Assembly: GCA_021648845.1 (NCBI GenBank)
Contig: JAKJHY010000001.1
Location: 248,001 to 312,000 of the forward strand
Reading direction: 5' to 3'
DNA length: 64,000 nucleotides
From: Mycobacterium sp. MBM
GTDB lineage: Bacteria > Actinomycetota > Actinomycetes > Mycobacteriales > Mycobacteriaceae
Positions within the stretch are counted from its first letter, which is position 1, and every line of letters begins with the position of its first letter. The notes under the pieces were generated by a model. That model worked only from the letters and a program-made list of their open reading frames with translations, was not told the origin of the DNA and did not search any database. Made by a program: the position numbers and the translations under genes. Below are positions 57,059 through 64,000 of the stretch, piece by piece.

Positions 57059-58186
57059 ATGTTCGTTCTGCGTGGCACCTGGATGCGCGGAGGAACCAGC
57101 AAGTGTTGGTTGTTCAACGCGGTGGATGTCGATCCGATCGTCGATCGTGCCGGCGGACTCGACGCACTGTTGACATCGGCCTTCGGATCCGGTGATCCGC
57201 GGCAACTCGACGGGGTCGGCGGGGGAAGCTCTACCACGTCGAAAGCGGCGATCGTACGTCGATCCCGCGAGCCCGGCATCGACATCGACTATCTGTTCGG
57301 CCAGATCGCCATCGGTGAGCGCCGCGTCGAATGGGCAAGCAACTGTGGCAACTGCGCCACAGCGATCGGCCTCTACGCACTTCAGTCGGGACTGGTACCC
57401 GTCGACGATACGATGACCGTGGTGCGGATGCGCCACGTCACCTCCGGTGCGGTTCTGACCGCCGAGATCGCCACACCGGATCGCGCGGTACCGACAGATG
57501 GCACCGCCACGGTTCCGGGCACCACTGCGCTCGGGGTTCCGGTACGCCTCAAGTTCTCCGGGCTGAACGGGCCCGGACCGCTTCTACCAACCGGCAATTC
57601 CGTCGACCTGGTCCCGGTGGGAGGCAGTGCCTATGCCGCGACCCTGGTGACCGCCGGAGCCCCCGCAGCACTCTTCGACGCCGATGACCTCAGGCTCGAC
57701 GGCAGTGAGAGCATCGACGCGCTCGCCGAGCACGCGCCGCTGTTGATCGAGCTTCGTAGACGCGCATCCCTGCTCATGGGCCTGCGCCGACCCGGCGCTC
57801 CCATCAGCCACGCCATCCCCAAGATCGGGATCGTCGGAGCCGCAAGAGATTACCGCACCATCACCGGCGACGAGGTCGGCGCCGACGAATACGACGTATC
57901 GGTGCGGATGATGTCCATGCTCGCTCCGCACCCCGCAATCGGGTTGACGTCCGCGGTGGCAGTTGCCGCCGCGTCAGCGGTCCCGGGCGGGATATTCGCG
58001 CGGAAGCTGTTGCACCACAACGCTTCCGCGCTGCGCATCGGCACACCCGCAGGCGTCCTGACCATCGACCTCGCCCGCACGCCCGATGGGCAACTCGAAG
58101 CGGTGGTGCTACACCGCGCCGCGCGGCGCATCGCCACAGCCGAACTCTTTGTCTCAGATACCACATCACAGCTCATCGGCGCGTGA
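57059..58186 (+). CDS. PrpF-family isomerase (second copy)
   Basis: This 375-aa protein is closely similar to the product of 53117-54262: both share GTWMRGGTSKCWLFNAVDVD, LTSAFGSGDP.QLDGVGGG, STTSKAAIVRRSR and SNCGNCATAIGLYALQ.GLV. It should catalyse a similar cofactor-free double-bond shift. ATG 57059 aligns with the family N-terminus (MFVLRGTW); an in-frame GTG at 57035 is the alternative. The A/T-rich leader 56925-57058 could hold its own promoter. Confidence 0.9.
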   Translation: MFVLRGTWMRGGTSKCWLFNAVDVDPIVDRAGGLDALLTSAFGSGDPRQLDGVGGGSSTTSKAAIVRRSREPGIDIDYLFGQIAIGERRVEWASNCGNCATAIGLYALQSGLVPVDDTMTVVRMRHVTSGAVLTAEIATPDRAVPTDGTATVPGTTALGVPVRLKFSGLNGPGPLLPTGNSVDLVPVGGSAYAATLVTAGAPAALFDADDLRLDGSESIDALAEHAPLLIELRRRASLLMGLRRPGAPISHAIPKIGIVGAARDYRTITGDEVGADEYDVSVRMMSMLAPHPAIGLTSAVAVAAASAVPGGIFARKLLHHNASALRIGTPAGVLTIDLARTPDGQLEAVVLHRAARRIATAELFVSDTTSQLIGA

Positions 58187-58341
58187 CAGCAACGCGATCC
58201 GGGCAAGTACGGCGCCGAACTGCAGCAGGGCTGGGCACAATGACCGGCGGGCAAGCGTGGCACCATACAACTCACGTCCGTGAACAGCCTTGTGGAAGCG
58301 GACGCTACGAAGTCCGATAGGAAGTAGAAGGGAGCCCTGCC

Positions 58342-59703
58342 GTGGTCGGTGACGGGCCGGCGCAGCCGACGACCACAGCGTTCGGCACGGCACCCGGCGC
58401 GGGGATGAAACGTCCGTGGTTCACCGACCTCGAGCCGCGGGCACCCGATGGCGTTGCTGGCGAGGCCGTCCTCCCTGACCGTGCGCAGATGCTCGCCGGG
58501 TTGCTCGGCCCCGGTCCTGCTGCGTGGGCGGTCGAGTTGGGCGCATCGATGGCTGCCGCCATCACCGCCGCGATTCCCGACCTTGCCGTGGATGCGGTTG
58601 CCGACGAGGTCGCCAAAGGTTGTGAGGCCGTCGCCCTCGGTGTGCTGCTCGCGCTCGCCTCCGATGACGATGTGTCGTCGGCGCCGATACCCGAGATCCT
58701 CGCGGGCCCGGTGGAAGTGGTGGCCCGCGGGATCGGCATCGAACACATGCTGCGCAGCATCCACATCGCACATTCCACGGCCGTCGCGGTGTTGCTCGAC
58801 GCTGCCGAACGCGTGGTGCCCGAGGCACAGCGCTTCGCGGAGATGCGACGGATCAACGAAGCGCTGTTCGGCATCGTCGACATCCTGACCAAACGCATGG
58901 CCGACGAGTACGCCCGCGCACACGAGGCGTGGCTGAGCAGCTCGGTGGCTCTGCGCATGGACGTCGTGGAAGACCTGCTACAGGGAAACACGGTGTCCAA
59001 GGACAGGGCCGCCCGGATTCTGGGATATGACCTCAACCGGTGGCACCTGGCGGTCATCGCATGGACCGGGTCGACCGCGACCGCCGAGCCGGACCAGCTT
59101 CGCGCCGCGGCGACCCAGGCGCTGTCGGCAGCGGGCTGCACAGCGATGCTGGTACTTCCGCTGGGAGCCCAACGCGTGTGGGCCTGGGGTTCTCGGACGT
59201 CGCACCCACCGGCACCGGTCGCACCCGAGCACCCACCGGCTCCCGGTGTTCGTCTTGGCGTGGGCACGGCGGGCTTCGCGGTCGACGGATTTCGGCGCAG
59301 CCATCAGCGCGCGGCCGAGGCGGCGCGCGTCGGCGTGCTCACGACGCGGGACAGCTGGTGGTTCAGTTATGCAGACCTCGACATCGTCGCCATGCTCAGC
59401 GCGGACCTGTCGGCCGCCCGCGAGTTCGTCACCCGTGAGCTCGGCGACCTGGCAGACACGACCGAATCGGTGACCGTGATGCGCCGCACGCTCAAGCACT
59501 ACCTCGACCGCGACCGGAGTCTGGCCGGCACCGCGGCCGACCTGCAGGTCGCGCGCAACACCGTTGCCTACCGGGTGCAGCGCGCCGAGCAACTTCGCGG
59601 TCAGCCCGCATCGGTCCGCCGTCTGCAGCTGCACGCCGCACTCGCCCTCGCGGAGGAATTGGGCGACACGATGCTGGGGCCCGCGGCGCACCATTTGGAC
59701 TGA
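58342..59703 (+). CDS. PucR/CdaR-family transcriptional regulator
   Basis: This 453-aa protein has an N-terminal all-helical sensor part (about 40-200), a GGDEF-like middle domain (about 215-345, with LHLAVIAWTG-like strands and VGTAGFAVDGFRRSHQRAAEAARV) and a C-terminal PucR helix-turn-helix (about 375-445): LKHYLDRDRSLAGTAADLQVARNTVAYRVQRAEQL (cited for pattern). AAGGGAG precedes the GTG start. It lies just upstream of the FAH-VOC-monooxygenase genes in the same direction and is their likely regulator. The 155-bp region before it shows no gene. Confidence 0.88.
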   Translation: MVGDGPAQPTTTAFGTAPGAGMKRPWFTDLEPRAPDGVAGEAVLPDRAQMLAGLLGPGPAAWAVELGASMAAAITAAIPDLAVDAVADEVAKGCEAVALGVLLALASDDDVSSAPIPEILAGPVEVVARGIGIEHMLRSIHIAHSTAVAVLLDAAERVVPEAQRFAEMRRINEALFGIVDILTKRMADEYARAHEAWLSSSVALRMDVVEDLLQGNTVSKDRAARILGYDLNRWHLAVIAWTGSTATAEPDQLRAAATQALSAAGCTAMLVLPLGAQRVWAWGSRTSHPPAPVAPEHPPAPGVRLGVGTAGFAVDGFRRSHQRAAEAARVGVLTTRDSWWFSYADLDIVAMLSADLSAAREFVTRELGDLADTTESVTVMRRTLKHYLDRDRSLAGTAADLQVARNTVAYRVQRAEQLRGQPASVRRLQLHAALALAEELGDTMLGPAAHHLD

Positions 59704-59813
59704 GAGCCATCCTCGAAGGGTCATGTTTGCACTTGAGACCATGCTTGGCGGCGGCCGCGCGCAGTTGACTGGGCGTCGAGCCGGTCGAGCGACGGGCAGA
59801 GGCGGAGAAGTCG

Positions 59814-60776
59814 ATGGTCGTCCATCTCGTCCGATACGAGCACAACGCGCGGACCGCATGGGGTGTCCTCGCCGGGGATGTGATCTCACCGCTCACCGGC
59901 GAATACGCCCGCACGGCCGACCTCATCGAACGCGGTAGATCCGACTGGACCGCGGCGGCTGCGCAACACGGTGGGCTACTGCTGTCCGATGTCGCGCTGC
60001 TCTCACCGGTCACCACCCCGTGCCGGGTGATGTGTCAGGGCGCCAACTACCGCCAGCATGCCATCGAGTCCGGGATGGACCCCGACAAGCGCACCTTCAA
60101 CCTGTTCTTCGACAAGACCGACGCCGCGGTCACCGGCCCGCACGACCCCGTCACCCGACCGGCTCATGTCACGCTGTTGGACTACGAGATCGAGCTGACG
60201 CTGGTTCTGAACGGGACGGTCACCGCGCCGACCACCGTCACCGCCGAAAACCTGCACGAGTACGTCTTCGGCGTCACCATCGGCAACGACCTGTCCGCCC
60301 GAGACGTCCAACTCCCCCAGGGACAGTTCCTGAAAGGCAAGAGCTACCGCGGATTCTGCCCACTAGGACCCGTGCTGGCGGTCCTCGAACCCGAGGACCT
60401 CGGGCTTCTCGACGACCTCGAGCTGCGCCTGGAGGTCAACGGATCGCTACGGCAGAGCGATAACACCGCCAACATGCTGTACCGCCCGGCCGAGACACTC
60501 ACCGAATTGAGCGAGTTCTGCAACTGGGCGCCCGGTGACGTGCTGCTGACGGGCACACCGCACGGCATCACGGCGGGCTCACCCCCTGCCTTCGTGCGCC
60601 GGCTTGCCACCGCGCTGCTGCCCGAGGACAAGCTGTGGGCGGCATTCGTCAGGCTCAACCAGCGCAAGCCCTATCTGCAGCCCGGTGATGTCCTCACCGC
60701 CTCGATCCGCAACGCCGCGGGGACCCTGGACCTGGGCACCCAGCAGAACACCATCGTCGCCGCCAACGCCGAATAA
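59814..60776 (+). CDS. Fumarylacetoacetate hydrolase-family protein
   Basis: This 320-aa protein hydrolyses or hydrates diketo or oxo-dienoic acids with a divalent metal. LDYEIELTLVLNG (about 122-134) supplies the metal-binding Glu residues, FGVTIGNDLSARDVQ (about 154-168) is the family core and FLKGKSYRGFCPLGP (about 173-187) the substrate loop. Such enzymes cleave the products of extradiol ring opening. GGAG (59804-59807) precedes the ATG; 11 bp separate it from the VOC gene. Confidence 0.9.
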   Translation: MVVHLVRYEHNARTAWGVLAGDVISPLTGEYARTADLIERGRSDWTAAAAQHGGLLLSDVALLSPVTTPCRVMCQGANYRQHAIESGMDPDKRTFNLFFDKTDAAVTGPHDPVTRPAHVTLLDYEIELTLVLNGTVTAPTTVTAENLHEYVFGVTIGNDLSARDVQLPQGQFLKGKSYRGFCPLGPVLAVLEPEDLGLLDDLELRLEVNGSLRQSDNTANMLYRPAETLTELSEFCNWAPGDVLLTGTPHGITAGSPPAFVRRLATALLPEDKLWAAFVRLNQRKPYLQPGDVLTASIRNAAGTLDLGTQQNTIVAANAE

Positions 60777-60787
60777 AGAGCCCCACC

Positions 60788-61477
60788 ATGAGCGCCACAC
60801 CCAGCCCCCTGCAGCCATCCGATCCGGACGACCACGCCCCCACATCCTGCGCACCCGATCTGGATCGACTTCCGGACGGCCTCGCTCCCGACTTCATCGC
60901 CCACTGGGTGGTGAAAACCGCGCGCAGCGCCGAGATGATCGCCTGGTACGGACACGTCTTCGGCGCTCGAGTGGTTCACGAAGATCGCCAGATCGCCTTT
61001 CTCACCTGGGATCACGAGAGCCATCGGCTGGCACTGGTGAAGCTCCCGCCGCCGCTGCGCCACATCTTCCCGTTGTCACGATGGCGTCGAAAGAGCTACG
61101 GCATCGACCATCTCGCATTCACGTTCACCTCGGTCGAAAAGCTGTTGCTCACCTACGAACGGCTCAAGAAGGTCGGGATCGAACCGGTGTGGTCCATCAA
61201 TCACGGACCGACGACCAGCCTCTACTACGAGGATCCGGAGGGCATCCGGCTGGAGTTCCAGACCGAGAACTTCCCCACCGCCCAAGAGACCGCCGAGTAT
61301 TTCACCAGTGCCGAATTCGAGAAGAACCCGATCGGCACCAATATCGACCCGGACTATCTGCTCGAACAGCTGCGCGCCGGTACCGATCACACGCTGCTGC
61401 TCAAGCGCGGAGCCGGCACTCGACCGGGCAGCAGACCACGATCGAACAAGCGCGCACTCACCTGGAAGACGTTGTGA
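60788..61477 (+). CDS. VOC-family protein, extradiol dioxygenase-like
   Basis: This 229-aa protein holds one vicinal-oxygen-chelate domain (about 36-165). Candidate metal ligands are His in HWVVKT (about 38), His in GIDHLAF (about 104) and Glu in RLEFQ (about 157), the 2-His-1-Glu set of Fe(II) ring-cleaving dioxygenases. It has a single VOC domain plus a charged C-terminal tail, so it is smaller than two-domain catechol 2,3-dioxygenases. Its place between FAH and FAD-monooxygenase genes supports ring cleavage of a hydroxylated aromatic. Confidence 0.85.
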   Translation: MSATPSPLQPSDPDDHAPTSCAPDLDRLPDGLAPDFIAHWVVKTARSAEMIAWYGHVFGARVVHEDRQIAFLTWDHESHRLALVKLPPPLRHIFPLSRWRRKSYGIDHLAFTFTSVEKLLLTYERLKKVGIEPVWSINHGPTTSLYYEDPEGIRLEFQTENFPTAQETAEYFTSAEFEKNPIGTNIDPDYLLEQLRAGTDHTLLLKRGAGTRPGSRPRSNKRALTWKTL

Positions 61478-61480
61478 ACA

Positions 61481-63280
61481 ATGAAGACTGAATCAGTGGT
61501 CATCGTCGGCGCCGGTGCCGCCGGATGCACACTCGCGCTGCTGCTGGCGCGCCACGGCATCGCCAGCACCGTCGTCGAAGAGCGCCGCGAGCCCCGTCTG
61601 CATCCTGCCGCACACGTCATCAACGCCCGAACCCTGGAAATCTGGAACCAGGCGTCCCCGCACCTAGGAGCCGCGCTGCAGGCGATCACACCGCCCATCG
61701 ACAGCGTCAACATCATCCGCTGGTGCACCGACGTGCGTGCGGAACCGATCGGCGAGATCGATCTGCTCTCCCAGCCCGATAGGCTTGCCGAAGTGCGCTC
61801 GCACAGTGCGTATCTGATCTCGCACATCGGTCAGCACCTGCTGATGCCGGTGCTGTGGGAGACACTGGAGGGCGAGCCGCTCGTCGATTTTCGGCGCGGC
61901 ACGCACGCCGACCTCAGCGGTGCAGGCCTGACATTGCGGGCTGCGGATACACAGCCGGTCGAAGTGTCCCCGCGATTTGTCATTGCCGCGGACGGCGCGA
62001 ACAGCCGGCTGCGCGACGCAGCCGGTATCGCGATGACCGGTCCGGTACTGGCCAACATGGGCAGCGTCTTCTTCCACGCACCCCAGCTCTACCCCGACGG
62101 CGCCAGCCGCCCCCTGCTCAGCTGGATCTACCATCCACGCTTCAGCGGTGTGATGATCGCCCACGCCGATGACGACTACGTGCTGATGACACCGTATCTG
62201 CACCCGGCGCAGCCGATCGCGCGGGACAGTCGACGCTACTGGAATCGCATACTGCCCCGCGTGATCGGCTCCGCCGACTACCAGATCCGCTCGACCGGCA
62301 CCTGGACGATGACCAAGCAGATCGCAGACCAATTCCGGCGCGGGTCGCTGCTGCTCATCGGGGACGCCGCCCACCGATTCCCGCACACCGGCGGCTTCGG
62401 CCTCAACAGCGGCGTGCAGGATGCCCACAACATCGCCTGGAAACTCGCGGCCATCCTCAACGACGGGGCCGCTGAGACACTGTTGGACACCTACGACACC
62501 GAGCGCCGACCCGTCATCGCCCGGTTCGCCGAGCAGAGCACGCATAACCACTTCAAGCTCGACGACGTCACCGCCGCACTCGGCATCACCAACCGTTCAC
62601 TGCACACGGCAACCGAACTCATCGGAAGACTCCGGCTTGACAGGGTGCCCGACACGGTGATCTCCCGCGTCGCGGACGCTCTGACCACGGTCCAGACATC
62701 CCGGACACGTCGCCTGCTTGGCCACGGTTCTCGCAGCAGCCGGCTGCGGGAACGGATGGCCGACCAAATCCCGGGCCAGGAGGAGCATTTCGTGGCCAGC
62801 GGCTTGGAGTTCGGCTACTCATACACCAGCACGCTCATCGACACCGCCGAGGGACGCTGCCCGGATGGTGACATCGCGCTGTACCGCCCCACCACACATC
62901 CGGGTGCGCGTCTGCCGCACGCGAACATCCGGACTGCCGATGACGCGGACGTCTCGGTGCACACTGCCATCGCACCGCGAGGACTGACGTTGTTCACCGC
63001 CGACCCCGATGGGTGGACCGACACCCTCACCCGCACAACGATTTCTACGCCGCTGGCCGTCGTCGCCCTGCGGCCGACGACCGACCCTACGGCCGCCACG
63101 ACGACCGACCTTTTCGAGGTCGGCGATCATGGTGCCGTGGTGGTGCGACCCGACGGCCACGTGGTATGGCGCACTCGGAGCGGCCCGATGGTGGCGGACC
63201 GCCTGCGCAGCTTCATCGAGCAGTCCTGGGCGGGCGTCTATCCGCAGGAGCACGCCGACGTCAAGCGACACCCCGCCTGA
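61481..63280 (+). CDS. FAD-dependent aromatic monooxygenase (PheA/TfdB type)
   Basis: This 599-aa flavoprotein hydroxylase has the Rossmann motif VVIVGAGAAGCTLALLLARH (about 6-25), the DG motif FVIAADGANSRLR (about 166-178) and the GD motif LLLIGDAAHRFPHTGGFGLN (about 287-306). A C-terminal thioredoxin-like domain (about 450-595) is typical of the phenol hydroxylase/MhpA group. It uses NAD(P)H and O2 to hydroxylate an aromatic ring, giving the diol for the adjacent VOC enzyme. Its ATG is 4 bp after the VOC stop. Confidence 0.92.
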   Translation: MKTESVVIVGAGAAGCTLALLLARHGIASTVVEERREPRLHPAAHVINARTLEIWNQASPHLGAALQAITPPIDSVNIIRWCTDVRAEPIGEIDLLSQPDRLAEVRSHSAYLISHIGQHLLMPVLWETLEGEPLVDFRRGTHADLSGAGLTLRAADTQPVEVSPRFVIAADGANSRLRDAAGIAMTGPVLANMGSVFFHAPQLYPDGASRPLLSWIYHPRFSGVMIAHADDDYVLMTPYLHPAQPIARDSRRYWNRILPRVIGSADYQIRSTGTWTMTKQIADQFRRGSLLLIGDAAHRFPHTGGFGLNSGVQDAHNIAWKLAAILNDGAAETLLDTYDTERRPVIARFAEQSTHNHFKLDDVTAALGITNRSLHTATELIGRLRLDRVPDTVISRVADALTTVQTSRTRRLLGHGSRSSRLRERMADQIPGQEEHFVASGLEFGYSYTSTLIDTAEGRCPDGDIALYRPTTHPGARLPHANIRTADDADVSVHTAIAPRGLTLFTADPDGWTDTLTRTTISTPLAVVALRPTTDPTAATTTDLFEVGDHGAVVVRPDGHVVWRTRSGPMVADRLRSFIEQSWAGVYPQEHADVKRHPA

Positions 63281-63577
63281 ACCGAAGGACCCCGGGAACA
63301 TCGTGCCCAACACTGAGTCCTGGGAATCTGATCCCGGCATGCCTCACCGGCGCTGCACAGCATCAACTATTTGCTCGGTGTCCTGACCATGCCCAATCCC
63401 GAAGATCAACGCCTGTTGCGCTGTTCGGCCGCCGACTTGTGTACCAGGCTACCCGGTGGGGCACCGAAGCGGCGCGGGTGGCCTCGACGATCAGCCGGAA
63501 CTGTATCGCGACAGTGTGAATATGAGTTTCATATGTGCTTCGCCCAGCCACGTGTGGTTCCGCATAGCGTTCGGACT
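63281..63577 (+). other. Intergenic region with no recognisable gene
   Basis: The 297 bp between the monooxygenase and the lipoprotein gene show no frame with family-like sequence. They include the palindrome at 63520-63534 and a TAGCGT -10 candidate (63565-63570). Decayed coding sequence cannot be excluded. Confidence 0.6.
63520..63534. promoter_or_regulatory. Palindrome upstream of the lipocalin-like gene
   Basis: ATATGA and TCATAT flank a GTT centre, about 45 bp before the start codon, overlapping the expected -35 region. It resembles an operator for a dimeric repressor. Confidence 0.5.
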
Positions 63578-64000
63578 GTGACCGCTGGAATGAAACGGAA
63601 GTCGATCGCTTTGTCCGTAGGCGCATTTCTCGTTGCTGCGGTCTGCCTGGCCGCTCTACTGGGCTGTTCTACTGCAGCCCCACCGCACAACCAAATCATC
63701 GGAACGTGGCGAATGATCTCGGCGCAGACGGAACGCAACGGACGAATCGAAGCGCCCTACGGCGAACAGCCCAACGGGATGCTCGCCTTCACACCCGACA
63801 TGCGGTACGTCGAGGTGCTCACGGATTCCTCGCTGCCACCTTTTGCGTCCGGGGTACGCGGCGAGGGAACCGACCAGGAGAACCGCGCCGCCATGTCTGC
63901 GAGCATCGGCATGTTCGGCACGTACACCGTCGACGAGGACGGTCAATTCAGCGGCAATCGTGTTGAAGGCGCGACCTTCCCGAACTGGGTCGGAGACGTC
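63578..64000 (+). CDS. Lipocalin-like lipoprotein, 5' part
   Basis: The reading frame runs from GTG 63578 past the window end (141 residues seen). The signal sequence (VTAGMKRKSIALSVGAFLVAA, then LAALLGC) ends with the lipobox LLGC, so the protein is probably a lipoprotein. The mature part begins IIGTWRMISAQTERNG...YGEQPNGMLAFTPDMRYVEVL, the pattern of lipocalin-like (lipocalin_5) domains found beside catabolic genes. TAGCGT 7 bases before the GTG supports a leaderless transcript and this start; ATG 63590 is the alternative. Confidence 0.75.
   Translation, partial: MTAGMKRKSIALSVGAFLVAAVCLAALLGCSTAAPPHNQIIGTWRMISAQTERNGRIEAPYGEQPNGMLAFTPDMRYVEVLTDSSLPPFASGVRGEGTDQENRAAMSASIGMFGTYTVDEDGQFSGNRVEGATFPNWVGDV

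Noticed and set aside
63313-63519. Possible gene remnant after the monooxygenase
   Set aside because: Fragments in two frames look protein-like but match no family that I recognise.

Overview
The window is about 64 kb of high-GC actinobacterial chromosome, almost certainly from a Mycobacterium/Mycolicibacterium, and the larger catabolic content suggests an environmental or fast-growing species. The gene order from 1 to about 44 kb follows, from memory, the M. tuberculosis segment sdhA-sdhB ... sigJ, Rv3329 aminotransferase, dacB1 ... trpS ... metC, metA, methyltransferase ... folD ... mfpA operon, spoU/trmL, nitroreductase, PPOX protein, dnaE2 (Rv3318-Rv3370c), with lineage-specific genes inserted. 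Other mycobacterial marks are a 745-aa monomeric isocitrate dehydrogenase, a SAM-IV riboswitch, a perfect mycobacterial LexA box on dnaE2, a 13E12-family HNH gene and several promoters whose TANNNT -10 lies 7-8 nt before the start codon (leaderless style).

Layout, 1-20 kb: end of the succinate dehydrogenase operon; a DUF559 protein and an AI-2E-type membrane protein, each followed by a related hairpin; an ECF41 sigma factor (SigJ) facing its usual carboxymuconolactone-decarboxylase partner, which carries an ECF41-type promoter; an amino-acid permease with a tandem universal stress protein; an amine/GABA catabolic group (aldehyde dehydrogenase, Lrp regulator, aminotransferase); dacB-like carboxypeptidase; a guanidinium exporter of the SMR family behind a guanidine-III riboswitch; trpS-yihY; secreted hydrolase; xth.

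20-44 kb: icd2; the SAM-IV-controlled metC-metX-methyltransferase operon; folD; an OYE-like flavoenzyme; a double-FHA ABC transporter (Rv1747-like); acyl-CoA dehydrogenase with divergent TetR and palindromic operator; the five-gene mfp conservon (kinase-like sensor, roadblock, DUF742, GTPase, pentapeptide MfpA); RNA methyltransferase, nitroreductase, PPOX protein; SOS-regulated dnaE2.

44-64 kb is accessory. It begins with a 13E12 HNH gene, a second permease/stress-protein pair (order reversed) and an HtdY-like hydratase. From 49 kb to the end lies a catabolic island with three regulatory blocks: (1) a LysR regulator divergent from a PrpF isomerase plus a complete ABC importer, (2) a MatC-like dicarboxylate carrier followed by a second, very similar PrpF, (3) a PucR regulator followed by fumarylacetoacetate-hydrolase-like, VOC/extradiol-dioxygenase-like and FAD-monooxygenase genes, then a lipocalin-like lipoprotein cut by the window end. 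Together they look like uptake and breakdown of an unidentified aromatic or unsaturated polycarboxylic acid. This is the least familiar system in the window.

No tRNA, rRNA, CRISPR array, insertion sequence or prophage was recognised. No unexplained gap exceeds 300 bases.
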